Below are positions 9,605 to 18,239 of a DNA stretch of 64,000 bases, piece after piece. Under the pieces are notes generated by a model. That model was given only the letters and a program-made list of their open reading frames with translations, made no database searches and had not been told where the DNA came from. Numbering within the stretch: position 1 is the stretch's first letter; every line of letters starts with the position of its first letter. Origin of the DNA: Bifidobacterium stellenboschense (GTDB lineage: Bacteria; Actinomycetota; Actinomycetes; Actinomycetales; Bifidobacteriaceae); the NCBI RefSeq assembly GCF_000741785.1, contig NZ_JGZP01000003.1, positions 1-64,000 on the forward strand. The letters run 5' to 3'. The translations under genes and the position numbers were made by a program.

Positions 9605-9676
9605 GTCACTGCGTGACAGCCCCCGCCAGCGGGGGCGGAGGTAGTGAGCACTGACCAAGTCCCCGCCAGCGGGGGC
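9605..9676. repeat. Double-hairpin GC-rich repeat between pyrC and pyrF
   Basis: The unit has a small hairpin GTCAC-TGC-GTGAC (9605-9617) followed by GCCCCCGCCAGCGGGGGC (9619-9636). Part of the second hairpin (CCCCGCCAGCGGGGG) is repeated at 9661-9676. The same two-hairpin arrangement occurs before pyrE (12636-12667) and after it (13476-13509) with compensatory base changes. It fills the pyrC-pyrF gap. Confidence 0.7.
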
Positions 9677-9713
9677 GGAGTGAACGACAAGGACTTTCAA
9701 CGAAAGGAAACGC

Positions 9714-10661
9714 ATGGACCGCTTGATCGACGCCATCGAGGCGACGCAGAACCCGAGCGTAGTCGGACTCGACCCCACCGAGGCGCTCGTGCCGCCGCAG
9801 GTGGTCGCGGGTCTCGCCGAGGAGGTCAGGGATTCCGTGGAGGACCCGGCCGAGGCGCCGGCCGTACAGCTCGCCAGCGCCTTCTACGAGTTCAACCGCA
9901 CCATCATCGACGCCGTCGCCGGCATCGTGCCCGCCGTCAAGCCGCAGATCGCCATGTACGAGGCGCTCGGCCCCGCCGGCGTCGACGTGTACACGATGAC
10001 CTGCGACTATGCGGCCAGCCGCGGCCTGTACGTGCTCGCCGACGCCAAGCGTGGCGACATCGGCTCCACGGCCGCCGCCTACGCGCACATGCTCACCGGC
10101 GTGGACGGCTTCGACCCGTGGAAGGTCGACGCCGTCACCGTCAACCCGTACCTCGGCACCGACGGCATCACCCCGTTCGTCGACGCCGCCAAGGAAAGCG
10201 ACAAGGACCTGTTCGTGCTCGTGCGCACCTCCAACCCCTCGTCCAGCGAGCTGCAGATGCTTGACCTCGCCGACGGGTCGAAGGTGTACGAGCGTGTCGC
10301 CGATCTCGTCGAAGGCTGGGGCGCCGACTCGATCGGCGCGCATGGCTACTCGCGCGTCGGCGCGGTCGTCGGCGCCACCCATCCCGAGGAGGGCAAGGCG
10401 TTGCGCACGCGCATGCCGCACACGTTCTTCCTCGTGCCCGGCTACGGCGCGCAGGGCGGCACCGCCGCCGACGTGCGCGGCATGTTCGACGCGGACGGAT
10501 CCGGCGCCATCGTCAACTCGTCGCGCGGCATCATCGGCGCGTGGCGGAAGGACGGACGCTACGACCCGTCCATGTCCGCCGACGACGCGCTCGCGCTCGT
10601 CGACGAGACGGCGCGCGACGCGGCCATCCGCATGCGCGACGACCTGCGCGCCGTGCTGTAG
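9714..10661 (+). CDS. pyrF: Orotidine 5'-phosphate decarboxylase (type 2)
   Basis: A 315-residue OMP decarboxylase, producing UMP from OMP. The catalytic stretch ADAKRGDIGST places the K-x-x-D pair at K112 and D115. The length and the motif spacing fit the actinobacterial type 2 (about 280 residues or more) rather than the short E. coli type. AAAGGAAA precedes the ATG. The gene lies after the repeat-filled gap behind pyrC and is followed 107 nt later by pyrK. Confidence 0.95.
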   Translation: MDRLIDAIEATQNPSVVGLDPTEALVPPQVVAGLAEEVRDSVEDPAEAPAVQLASAFYEFNRTIIDAVAGIVPAVKPQIAMYEALGPAGVDVYTMTCDYAASRGLYVLADAKRGDIGSTAAAYAHMLTGVDGFDPWKVDAVTVNPYLGTDGITPFVDAAKESDKDLFVLVRTSNPSSSELQMLDLADGSKVYERVADLVEGWGADSIGAHGYSRVGAVVGATHPEEGKALRTRMPHTFFLVPGYGAQGGTAADVRGMFDADGSGAIVNSSRGIIGAWRKDGRYDPSMSADDALALVDETARDAAIRMRDDLRAVL

Positions 10662-10768
10662 ACCATGGACCCGCGCACCGGCGGCGACGCCGCCGACGTG
10701 CGCGGCATCCGGGGCACCGAATCCGCAACACCGCAACAGACCGACCACCGACCAACGTAAGGAGCACC

Positions 10769-11596
10769 ATGAGCGCCACCTTCACCCCGACCTATGACGT
10801 GGTGAACGAGGCCGTCGCCGCGGGATTCTTCCCGCCGCGACATCCCGCCGACGTCACCGACGTCACCGAACTCACGCCGGGAGTCATCCGGCTCACCTTC
10901 CGCGACCCGTACATCGCCGAGCATGCGCGTCCCGCGCAGTTCGTCAACATCTTCACCGACGACCCGCTGATGCCGATGCCTCGCCCGTTCGGCGTGAGCG
11001 AGACGCACGACGGCGAGGTGAGCGTCATCTTCGCCGTCGTCGGCAAGGGCACCGCCGGATTCGCGCGGCTCGAGGCCGGCGACACGATCCAGGTGCTCGG
11101 GCCCTTGGGACGCCCGTTCAACACAAAGACGGCCGCCCACTACGTGCTCGTCGCCGGAGGACTCGGCGTCCCGCCGCTCATCTACACGGCGCAGCATCTC
11201 GCCGACGACCCGGCCACGCGCACCACCGCCGTGTTCGGCTACCGCAACGAGCATTTCGCCGACAAGTTCGTCGAGCCGTACGCCGACGCGACGGTGAGCA
11301 TCGACGAGTCGGAAGGCAACGTCATCACCCTGCTCGACCATCTCGAAGCGGAAGGCGGGCTCACCGTCGACGGACTCGACACGGTGATCCTGTCCTGCGG
11401 ACCGCTGCCGATGATGAAGGCCGTCGCCGCATGGGCCGCGGAACGCGACCTCGCCTGCCAGCTGAGCATGGAGCAGCGCATGGGCTGCGGCTACGGCACC
11501 TGCGTGCTGTGCACCGTGGACACCGTGGACGGACGACTCAAGGTGTGCGCCGACGGACCGGTGTTCACCCGCGAACAGCTCGGATGGGGGAAGTGA
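10769..11596 (+). CDS. pyrK: Dihydroorotate dehydrogenase B, electron-transfer subunit
   Basis: A 275-residue FAD/[2Fe-2S] subunit that lets PyrD pass electrons to NAD+. An FAD-binding barrel domain (residues about 20-120) precedes an NAD-binding domain beginning near YVLVAGGLGVPPLIY. The C-terminal iron-sulfur ligands are C240, C245, C248 and C260 (CGYGTCVLC...C). The ATG at 10769 follows AAGGAG; the frame is open upstream but lacks homology. The stop at 11594-11596 is two bases before the pyrD ATG. Confidence 0.94.
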   Translation: MSATFTPTYDVVNEAVAAGFFPPRHPADVTDVTELTPGVIRLTFRDPYIAEHARPAQFVNIFTDDPLMPMPRPFGVSETHDGEVSVIFAVVGKGTAGFARLEAGDTIQVLGPLGRPFNTKTAAHYVLVAGGLGVPPLIYTAQHLADDPATRTTAVFGYRNEHFADKFVEPYADATVSIDESEGNVITLLDHLEAEGGLTVDGLDTVILSCGPLPMMKAVAAWAAERDLACQLSMEQRMGCGYGTCVLCTVDTVDGRLKVCADGPVFTREQLGWGK

Positions 11597-11598
11597 AC

Positions 11599-12555
11599 AT
11601 GACCGAAGCGAAGCACACGGACCACATCAACCTGTACGAGACCCACGAGTGGAAGCACTCCACCCAGGTGGCCGGCGTCACGTGGAAGAACCCGGTCGGC
11701 ACCGCCTCCGGCACCTTCCAGTACGCGGCCGTGCGCTGGTTCTACGACGTGAGCCAGCTGGGCGCCGTCTCCACCAAGGGATGCTCGCCCGTGCCGTGGG
11801 AGGGCAACCCGTCACCGCGCACCGCCGAGGGGCCCGCCTCCAACATCAACGCGGTAGGCCTGCAGAACCCGGGCGTCGACCATTACCTCGTCGACGACCT
11901 GCCGAAGCTCAAGAAGGCGGGCGCCACCGTCGTGGCCAACGTGGCCGGACACTGCGACGACGACTACGCGGCCGTCGTCGCCAAGCTCGCCGACTCCGAC
12001 GCCGACATGCTCGAAATCAACGTGAGCTGCCCGAACGTGACGCACGGCGGCATGAGCGTCGGCACCGATCCGGTCGCGCTCGCCAAGCTCATGGACAAGC
12101 TGCGCCCAATGACCGACAAGCCGATGATCATCAAGCTCACGCCGAACGTGACCGACATCACCGTGCCGGCGCGCGCCGCCGTCGAACACGGCGCCGACGC
12201 GCTGAGCATGATCAACACGCTGCTCGGCATGCGCATCAACATCCGCACCGGCGAGCCGATCATCGCGAACACGACCGGCGGCGTGTCCGGTCCGGCCGTA
12301 CTGCCGATGGGACTGGTCGCCGTCTACCGCACGCGCACCGTGCTGCCCGACATCCCGATCATCGGCATCGGCGGCGTAGACTCCGGCGAGAAGGCGCTCG
12401 AATACCTGTACGCGGGCGCGAACGCCGTCGAGGTGGGAGCGGCCGCCCTGTTCGACCCGGTCGCGCCGCTACGCGTCGCCCGCGAGCTCGACGACCTGCT
12501 CGACGACCGCCCCGAACTCGCCGCCAAGCTCGCCGCCGGCGAGACCTGGCGCTGA
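11599..12555 (+). CDS. pyrD: Dihydroorotate dehydrogenase B, catalytic subunit
   Basis: A 318-residue FMN-dependent dihydroorotate dehydrogenase, class 1B, forming a complex with PyrK. NPVGTASGTF near residue 31 and STKGCSP near 58 contact FMN; EINVSCPN places the catalytic Cys at C144, diagnostic of class 1. IIGIGGVDSGEKALEYLYAGANAVEVG is the phosphate-binding end of the barrel. It starts two bases after pyrK with GGGGGAAG as ribosome site. Confidence 0.95.
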   Translation: MTEAKHTDHINLYETHEWKHSTQVAGVTWKNPVGTASGTFQYAAVRWFYDVSQLGAVSTKGCSPVPWEGNPSPRTAEGPASNINAVGLQNPGVDHYLVDDLPKLKKAGATVVANVAGHCDDDYAAVVAKLADSDADMLEINVSCPNVTHGGMSVGTDPVALAKLMDKLRPMTDKPMIIKLTPNVTDITVPARAAVEHGADALSMINTLLGMRINIRTGEPIIANTTGGVSGPAVLPMGLVAVYRTRTVLPDIPIIGIGGVDSGEKALEYLYAGANAVEVGAAALFDPVAPLRVARELDDLLDDRPELAAKLAAGETWR

Positions 12556-12582
12556 GCGGACGTTTCCGGACCAAATCGCACG

Positions 12583-12667
12583 GCCCCCGCTGGCGGGGGC
12601 TGTCGGCGTAAGCCGACTGGGGGTGACCACCCTCCGTCACTTCGTGACACCTCCCGCCAGCGGGAGG
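12583..12667. repeat. GC-rich hairpin repeats between pyrD and pyrE
   Basis: Four hairpins lie in series. GCCCCCGC-TG-GCGGGGGC (12583-12600) is the reverse complement of the copy at 9619-9636. It is followed by GTCGGC-GTAA-GCCGAC (12602-12617), GTCAC-TTC-GTGAC (12636-12648) and CCTCCCGCCAGCGGGAGG (12650-12667), the last identical to 1626-1643. The pyrE ribosome site GGGAGGGG is made by the last arm, so folding of this repeat could affect pyrE translation. Confidence 0.7.
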
Positions 12668-12681
12668 GGAAAAGGACAGAC

Positions 12682-13383
12682 ATGACCGACAACGCATCGC
12701 TCGACATCCGATTCACGCAGTTCCTGCTCGAATCCAAGGCGCTCAAGTTCGGCGACTTCACGTTGAAGTCCGGACGCAAGTCCCCGTACTTCATCAACGC
12801 GGGCGCGTTCGACGACGGCCGCAAGATCGCCACGCTTGGCGCGTTCTACGCCGAGAAGATCGCCTCCGAGATCGAGGCCGACAACCTGCCGAAGGACATC
12901 GACACCGTGTTCGGCCCGGCGTACAAGGGCATCCCGTTGGGCGTGTCCACCGCGATCGCCCTCACCTCCGCCCACGGCATGGAGGTCGGCTACACGTTCG
13001 ACCGCAAGGAGAAGAAGGATCACGGCGACGGCGGCATGATGGTCGGCACCCAGCTGAAGGACGGCATGAAGGTGCTGCTCGTCGATGACGTGATGACCGC
13101 CGGCACCGCCGTGCGTGAGGTCATCCCGAAGCTCAAGGCCGAGGCGGACGTCGAGGTCGTGGGCCTCGTGCTGTCCGTCGACCGCATGGAGAAGACCAAG
13201 GATTCCGACCTGTCCGCGGTGAAGGCCGTCGAGGCCGAGTTCGGCTTCCCGGTGTTCGCCATCGCGAACGTGCGCGAGATCTTCGAGGCGGGACGTTCGA
13301 TCCTCACCGATTCCGGCGAACCGTACGTGACCGACGCCATCAAGGCCGCGGCCGACGCGTATCTCGAACGGTACGGCGCGTGA
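12682..13383 (+). CDS. pyrE: Orotate phosphoribosyltransferase
   Basis: A 233-residue type I phosphoribosyltransferase that makes OMP from orotate and [20 protein letters not shown] at 131-146 is the PRPP-binding signature; [16 protein letters not shown] near 27-41 is the orotate/flexible region; [11 protein letters not shown] is the conserved base-side loop. It is the last gene of the operon, followed by a strong hairpin. With pyrB-I-C-F-K-D it completes the pathway from carbamoyl phosphate to UMP; carAB is not in the window. Confidence 0.96.
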   Translation: MTDNASLDIRFTQFLLESKALKFGDFTLKSGRKSPYFINAGAFDDGRKIATLGAFYAEKIASEIEADNLPKDIDTVFGPAYKGIPLGVSTAIALTSAHGMEVGYTFDRKEKKDHGDGGMMVGTQLKDGMKVLLVDDVMTAGTAVREVIPKLKAEADVEVVGLVLSVDRMEKTKDSDLSAVKAVEAEFGFPVFAIANVREIFEAGRSILTDSGEPYVTDAIKAAADAYLERYGA

Positions 13384-13408
13384 CATGTGATGCCGTGATG
13401 TCGAATCG

Positions 13409-13453
13409 ATGAGGCTCCTGCTGCCCGGTGATGCCGGGCGGCAGGAGCCTCAT
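13409..13453 (+). terminator. Terminator of the pyr operon
   Basis: A 20-bp stem (arms 13409-13428 and 13434-13453, one G-U pair, 5-nt loop) begins 25 nt after the pyrE stop and is followed by the T-containing ATTCATTGTG. It is the strongest hairpin in the pyr region. Confidence 0.75.
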
Positions 13454-13475
13454 TCATTGTGTGGGACACCCCTCA

Positions 13476-13509
13476 GTCCGCTTCGCGGACAGCTCCCCTC
13501 AAGGGGAGC
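13476..13509. repeat. Double-hairpin repeat, third variant
   Basis: GTCCGC-TTC-GCGGAC (13476-13490) followed by GCTCCCC-TCAA-GGGGAGC (13492-13509). It has the same plan as the units at 9605-9636 and 12636-12667 (trinucleotide-loop hairpin, then a C-run/G-run hairpin), but the stem bases differ in a compensated way. It lies between the convergent pyrE and YbaK-like genes. Confidence 0.6.
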
Positions 13510-13519
13510 GGGAGGGATG

Positions 13520-14038
13520 TCACCAGGTGCCGATGGGGGCGGCGGTGGCGTCGAGGACCTTGAGGAGGTCGGTGGGGGAGACACCGACGGAGAAGCCGCG
13601 CTTGCCTCCGGAGACGAGTATCGTGTCGAACTTCAGGGCGCTTTCGTCGAGCACGGTCCTGTGACGCGTCTTCTGACCGAGTGGGGAGATGCCGCCGACG
13701 ACATAGCCGGATTCGCGCATCGCGACCTTCGGGTCGGCCATCGCGGCCTTCTTCGCGCCCACCGCGGCGGCGAGGGCCTTGAGATCCATGTGGCCGGACA
13801 CCGGCACGACGCCCACGACGCGTTCCGAACCAGTGTCCGCCATCAGCGTCTTGAACACCTGATGCTCGTCGAATCCGAGCTTCTTGGCGGCCTCCACGCC
13901 GTAGCCGTCGTCCATGTGGTCGTTCGAATGTTCGTATTCGTAGGGCGTGAACGCGACGCCCGCCTTCTCCAGCTGCACGGTGGCCGGCGTGGAACCGGCG
14001 CCTTTCTCATGCTTCTTTTTCTTCGCCATGGCTCCCAT
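13520..14038 (-). CDS. YbaK/EbsC-type aminoacyl-tRNA deacylase (Cys-tRNA(Pro)-like)
   Basis: A 172-residue single-domain YbaK/ProX protein. Family members hydrolyse Cys-tRNA(Pro) or related mischarged tRNAs in trans. VFKTLMADT, GVVPVSGHMDLKALAAAVGAKKAAMADP, YVVGGISPLGQK and ILVSGGKRGFSVGVSPTDLLKVL match the family fold, including the conserved catalytic Lys in FKTL and the GGISPLG loop. Start is uncertain: ATG 14038 and ATG 14029 are both in frame, neither with a proper ribosome site; an upstream start would run through the gap terminator hairpin. It is probably reached by read-through from gap. Confidence 0.85.
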   Translation of the reverse strand: MGAMAKKKKHEKGAGSTPATVQLEKAGVAFTPYEYEHSNDHMDDGYGVEAAKKLGFDEHQVFKTLMADTGSERVVGVVPVSGHMDLKALAAAVGAKKAAMADPKVAMRESGYVVGGISPLGQKTRHRTVLDESALKFDTILVSGGKRGFSVGVSPTDLLKVLDATAAPIGTW

Positions 14039-14048
14039 GATACGAAGA

Positions 14049-14073
14049 AACCCCCGCCGGAAGGGCGGGGGTT
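14049..14073 (-). terminator. Intrinsic terminator after gap
   Basis: A 10-bp stem, AACCCCCGCC with GGCGGGGGTT, loop of 5. On the reverse strand the stem is followed by TTTCTTCG, so it terminates the gap transcript 50 nt after its stop. The next gene on that strand starts only 11 nt beyond it. Confidence 0.75.
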
Positions 14074-14123
14074 CCATTCACCTCATATCAGCGGTGAAGC
14101 GATGCGGACGAATCCGCGTGGGC

Positions 14124-15182
14124 TCACTCGGAGATCTCGGCGAAGTACAGCAGGGTACGAATCATGTTGGAGGTGAAGCCGTACTCGTTGTCGTAGAAGG
14201 AGACCGTGCGGGCCAGGGTCACGCCGTCGATGGTGTTGACGTCGGTCTGGGTCGGGTCGAAGACGCCACCGTGGGTGTCGCCGAGGATGTCGGAGGAGAC
14301 GATGCCCTCATCATTGTAGCCGTAATAGTCCGTGTCGGAGAAGGCGGCCTTGAAGGCGGCGTTGATCTCGTCGGCGGTGGTCTCGGTGTTGAGGACGGTG
14401 GTCAGCTCGGTGACGGAGCCGTCCGGGACCTGCACGCGCTGGGCGTGGCCCTGCAGCTTGCCGTTGACGGACGGGACGACCTTGCCGATGGCCTTGGCGG
14501 CACCGGTGGAGTGGGCAATCGTGTTGATGCCGGCGGCGCGCAGGTTGCGGCCGGACTTGGTGCCACGCGGGCCGTCCAGCAGCATCTGGGTGCCGGTGTA
14601 GGCGTGGATGGTGGTCATGAAGCCGGCCTTGATGCCGAACTTCTCGTCCAGCAGCTTGACCATGGCGGCCATGGAGTTGGTGGTGCAGGAGCCGGCGGAC
14701 ACGATGTTGTCGGAGGCCTTGAGGATGTCGTGGTTCACGCCGAACACGACGGTCGGGGTGACGTCGTCCTTGGCCGGGGCGGAGATCAGGACCTTCTTGG
14801 CGCCGGCGTTCAGGTGGGCCTGGGACTTCTCGGCGGAGGTGTAGAAGCCGGTGCACTCGAGCACGAACTCGACGCCGTCGTTCTTGACCCACGGAATGTT
14901 GTTGGCGTCCTTCTCGGCGTAGACCTTGTATTCCTTGCCGTCGACGACGATGGAGTCCTCGGTGGCCTTCACGTCGACCGGCGTGCCGTCGTCGTGACGG
15001 AAGGTGCCGTGGGTGGAATCGTACTTCAGCAGGTAGGCCAGCGTGGCCGGAGTGGTCAGATCGTTGATGGCGGCAACTTCGATGTCGCCGGCCTGACCGC
15101 CGCGAGCCTGGAGCTCGAAGATGCGACGGAAGGCGAGACGACCGATGCGACCGAAGCCGTTGATACCAATCTTAACTGTCAT
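14124..15182 (-). CDS. gap: Glyceraldehyde-3-phosphate dehydrogenase
   Basis: A 352-residue NAD-dependent GAPDH of glycolysis and the lower bifid shunt. The N-terminal [13 protein letters not shown] is the Rossmann loop. SAGSCTTNS places the catalytic Cys at C166; [18 protein letters not shown] and [14 protein letters not shown] are typical C-terminal signatures, and [10 protein letters not shown] closes the NAD site. The ATG at 15182 follows AAGGGAG. It has its own promoter and terminator and so is monocistronic. Codons are strongly biased, as expected for a highly expressed gene. Confidence 0.97.
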   Translation of the reverse strand: MTVKIGINGFGRIGRLAFRRIFELQARGGQAGDIEVAAINDLTTPATLAYLLKYDSTHGTFRHDDGTPVDVKATEDSIVVDGKEYKVYAEKDANNIPWVKNDGVEFVLECTGFYTSAEKSQAHLNAGAKKVLISAPAKDDVTPTVVFGVNHDILKASDNIVSAGSCTTNSMAAMVKLLDEKFGIKAGFMTTIHAYTGTQMLLDGPRGTKSGRNLRAAGINTIAHSTGAAKAIGKVVPSVNGKLQGHAQRVQVPDGSVTELTTVLNTETTADEINAAFKAAFSDTDYYGYNDEGIVSSDILGDTHGGVFDPTQTDVNTIDGVTLARTVSFYDNEYGFTSNMIRTLLYFAEISE

Positions 15183-15251
15183 GTAATTCTCCCTTGTAGG
15201 GTGACGCCGGCACGCTGGGCACGCCGGAGCCATTGTTTACCAACATCGACC

Positions 15252-15281
15252 ACTCTAGTGCGTCGTCTGTACGAAACGCAA
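15252..15281 (-). promoter_or_regulatory. Probable gap promoter
   Basis: On the reverse strand TTGCGT (15281-15276) and TAGAGT (15257-15252) are separated by 18 nt, about 70 nt upstream of the gap ATG. The leader between contains a short GC-rich inverted repeat (CGGCACGC/GCACGCCGG type). Assignment is by eye. Confidence 0.5.
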
Positions 15282-15399
15282 CGTCTTCCATCGTGTTTCA
15301 GCCGAAAATCCCGAAAATTCCGTGAGCGTTCACATGAGGGGCGTCAGGGCGTCCGGGCATCGGCGGCGGGAGCGTGGCGAAAGCGCGACGCAGGCGTCG

Positions 15400-16149
15400 T
15401 CAGCCCCGCAGCAGCGGCGAGACGCGCGTGTCCAGCGTACCCAAGTCGCCGCCGAACGCGTGCCGCCGTGCCACGCGCGGCATCGGCGCCTCGGCGGGGA
15501 ACGTGACGACGAGCGTGCCCTCGCGCACGCCGACCGAGGCGGGGACTCCCGGACGGAACTCGTTGCTCACGCCCTGCACCGCGTCGGACGTGAGCGTGCC
15601 GTCGAGCATCTCGTATTTGAGTCCCGGTTCATTCACGCCCCGCGAGACGTCGGAATGTGAGAACACCGACACCATGTGCCCGGCCGCCACGTCGTTCGCC
15701 GGGAAGTCGAGACGCGCGTCGCAGATCGCCGTCACGATCGTGCCGTCGCCGTGCAGGAAGCCGATGCCGCCGTGATGCGCGACGAGCGCCATCAGCCGGA
15801 TCGCGGAGAGCGTGTGGTCGATGCGGCCGCCCAGCGCGCCGTACACGTGGAACGTGCGGCAGCCGCGCGACCACGCCACCTTCAACGCGCTCAGCAGATC
15901 CGGATCGTCCTTGAGCGGCGGCAGCGCGATCGTGTCCGCGCCCGCGGCGGGACGCGCTCCCTCAAGCGAATCGAAGTCGCCGACCACCACGTCCGGGCTC
16001 ACGCCCGCCGCGCGTGCATGGTCGAGCCCGCCGTCCGCCGCGACGACGAACGCGCCGCCCGGCACGACGATCGGCCGATAGTCAGGCGAGGCGTAATATT
16101 CGCCCGCCGCGAACACGACGCATACGCGTCCCTCGATATCCGCACACAT
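15400..16149 (-). CDS. Thiamine pyrophosphokinase-like protein
   Basis: A 249-residue thiamine pyrophosphokinase family protein; such enzymes convert thiamine to thiamine diphosphate using ATP. Characteristic pieces in order: FVVAADGGLDHARAAGVSPDVVVGDFDSL (DGG and GDFDS of the catalytic site), LPPLKDDPDLLSALKVA, and YGALGGRIDHTLSAIRLM, the thiamine-binding signature; the C-terminal beta domain follows (FSHSDVSRGVNEPGLKYEML). The ATG at 16149 is preceded by TACACT 8 nt away and by no ribosome site, suggesting a leaderless transcript. Only 39 nt separate it from the divergent gene at 16189. TPP is needed for phosphoketolase, the key bifid-shunt enzyme. Confidence 0.86.
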   Translation of the reverse strand: MCADIEGRVCVVFAAGEYYASPDYRPIVVPGGAFVVAADGGLDHARAAGVSPDVVVGDFDSLEGARPAAGADTIALPPLKDDPDLLSALKVAWSRGCRTFHVYGALGGRIDHTLSAIRLMALVAHHGGIGFLHGDGTIVTAICDARLDFPANDVAAGHMVSVFSHSDVSRGVNEPGLKYEMLDGTLTSDAVQGVSNEFRPGVPASVGVREGTLVVTFPAEAPMPRVARRHAFGGDLGTLDTRVSPLLRG

Positions 16150-16157
16150 ACCGGTCC

Positions 16158-16181
16158 AGTGTACGCGAGGCGCGTTAGTGT
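16158..16181. promoter_or_regulatory. Face-to-face leaderless promoters
   Basis: In the 39-nt gap, TACACT on the reverse strand (16163-16158) lies 8 nt before the thiamine pyrophosphokinase ATG, and TAGTGT on the forward strand (16176-16181) lies 7 nt before the ATG at 16189. Both distances put transcription start at or next to the start codon. The two promoters necessarily share DNA, so they should exclude one another. Confidence 0.5.
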
Positions 16182-16188
16182 TCGTCCC

Positions 16189-17950
16189 ATGGCAGTGAAA
16201 ACAGCGGCGAGCGAGCGGCCGATTCTCAAGTCCAAAACGTTCCTGTACGTCACCGAATTCTTCTCCGGCATGGCCGTGATGGCCGCCGAGCTCGGCGCGT
16301 CGCGCCTGCTCGCACCCTACTTCTCCAGCTCGCAGATCGTATGGACCATCATCATCGGCACCATCATGATCGCGCTCGCCCTGGGCGCCGTGTTCGGCGG
16401 CAAGTGGGCCGACCGCGATCCGGACCCGGACAAGCTGTACCTGCGTATCATGGCCGCCGCCGTGTGGATCGCGCTCATCCCGCTCGTCGGCAAATACGTG
16501 GTCCTCCTCGTCTCCGGACTGCTCATCGTGACCGTCTCCACGAACTTCCTCGTCATCGCCGCGTTCGCCAGCTGCATGGTCGTCTTCGTGCCGCCGCTGT
16601 TCCTCCTCGGCACCGTCACCGCCGGGCTCAACAAGTTCGCCACCGATTCGCTCGACGACAACGCGTCCGTCGTCGGCCGGCTGTCCGCATGCAACACGAT
16701 CGGCTCGATCCTCGGCACGTTCCTGCCCACGTTCGTCACCATCCCCGCCGTCGGCACGTTCGTCACGTTCCTCGTCTTCTCCGGGCTCCTGCTCGCCATC
16801 CCGATCGTCTACTTCGTCTCGATGCGGGCGAGACGCGTCGCCTGCGCCGTCTCGGCCGCCGTGTTCGCCGTCTCCGCCGTGCTCTCGCCGATGAGCGGGT
16901 TCGCGTTCTGGGAGAACTCCTCGACGCTCGCCTACGAGGGCGAGTCCATCTACAACTACCTGCAGGTGAAGAACCTCTCCGACCGGACCATCCTGTCCAC
17001 CAAGGTGCTGTTCGGCGTTCAGTCCGTCACGATGAAGGACCGGGGGCTCACCGGCATGTACTACGACACCGCCCTTGCCGCGCCCGCGCTCGCCGACCAC
17101 GCGCGATCCGCGCTCGTCCTCGGCATGGGCACCGGCACCTACGCGCGGCAACTGAGGCGCTACTACCCGAAGATGACGGTGCAGGGCGTCGAGATCGACG
17201 CGAAGATCACGCGTCTGGCCGGCGAATACTTCGACGAGCCGGACGACGTGCCCGTCGCCACCTACGACGGACGCGCGTGGCTCGCCGCGTCCCGGGAGCG
17301 ATACGACGTGATCATGGTCGACGCGTACCAGGACATCACCATCCCGTTCCAGATGAGCTCCGACGAGTTCTTCACGATGGTCAGGAACCATCTCAACCCC
17401 GGCGGCGTGATGGTCGTCAACATGAACATGGTCTCCGACGGACGCGGCTCCATCAACGAGGCGCTCCAGACCACCATCGCCAATGTGTTCGACGGCGCGT
17501 GCCGCAGCGGCACGACCTACACGGCCGACGTGCCCGGCACCACCAACCGCGAACTGTTCGCCAAGGCGCCCACCGCCGCCGAGCTCAAACGCTACGACGG
17601 ATGCAGCGACTCATGGCGGCGCACCGGCGGCATCGCCACCGTCCCCGAACCGGTCGGCAGCGGCATGCGCGACGACGTGAAGGCGACGGCGCTCCGTGCC
17701 GCGGCGTGGGAGCGCACGCACGACGGCGCGCTCGCCGCGTACATGAGCGAGGTCGCCTCGCGCATGACGCCGGTGCGCGACCCCGTCGACCGGCTCCGGC
17801 GACCGGTCGCTGATTCTCACCGACGACCACGCGCCCGTCGAACTGCTCGGCATGCGGGCGATCGACAACATCATCGCCGAACAGGCGGGGCCGTACCGCG
17901 ACATCCTGAAGAGGGAAGGCGTCGGCGGACTGCTGCGCGAGATGCGGTGA
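16189..17950 (+). CDS. Fused membrane / spermidine-synthase-like methyltransferase-fold protein, frameshifted near the 3' end
   Basis: The N-terminal part has about six to eight hydrophobic segments (for example IVWTIIIGTIMIALALGAVFGG and VVLLVSGLLIVTV); the C-terminal part is a spermidine-synthase-like Rossmann domain with SALVLGMGTGTYARQLRRYYP, VQGVEIDAKI and YDVIMVDAYQD. Such fused membrane proteins exist widely; their substrate is not established. After codon DPVD (17790) the frame that carries the family's C-terminal signature switches: removing one C of the CC at 17790-17791 gives DGSGDRSLILTDDHAPVELLGMRAIDN... ending at TGA 17948-17950 (586 residues). Uncorrected, the frame runs on as arginine-rich nonsense to 18105 inside the infC leader. 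The start is ATG 16189, probably leaderless. A sequencing error, true mutation or programmed shift cannot be told apart here. Confidence 0.75.
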
Positions 17951-18001
17951 GGCGTCCCCGTCCGCCCGCGACACGCAGGGCGGCGATGTCCGGGGGTGTG
18001 G

Positions 18002-18239
18002 TAGACTCTCCACTTAGCTTGAGAAATCAAGAAAGCGGGGCAACCCCACCTGGAAGCCTTTCACGGCCTCGGGTCCACGGCAATGGCCGGCGCATCCTCG
18101 GGTGATGCGCGAGCGACGTCAGGAACGTCCGATGTGATGCAGCGCGTGTACAGCGCCTGTCTCGGCATGCCATGGAATCGAGACGGTATGAGGTCTTACG
18201 GATGGGCTCCGCAACGGAAATCAGAGGATTGGAGTCATC
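18002..18239 (+). promoter_or_regulatory. infC promoter and long structured leader
   Basis: TAGACT at 18002-18007 is a likely -10 element. The following about 225-nt leader has several stems: GGGG-CAA-CCCC near 18037-18047, GCGCATC/GATGCGC (18090-18110) and GTCTCG/CGAGAC (18159-18184). Leaders of infC-rpmI-rplT operons are known sites of ribosomal-protein (L20) autogenous control in several bacteria; whether this one binds L20 is an inference. Confidence 0.5.

Noticed and set aside
9605-9676. CRISPR array
   Set aside because: The repeats are palindromic with no regular unique spacers, and no cas genes are present.
16150-17391. Extension of the thiamine pyrophosphokinase frame upstream to 17391
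   Set aside because: The added residues are antisense to the membrane/spermidine-synthase-like gene and low complexity; family homology starts at 16149.
17951-18105. Uncorrected C-terminal extension of the spermidine-synthase-like gene
   Set aside because: It is Arg/Pro-rich and crosses the infC promoter; the other frame carries the family C-terminus and a stop at 17950.
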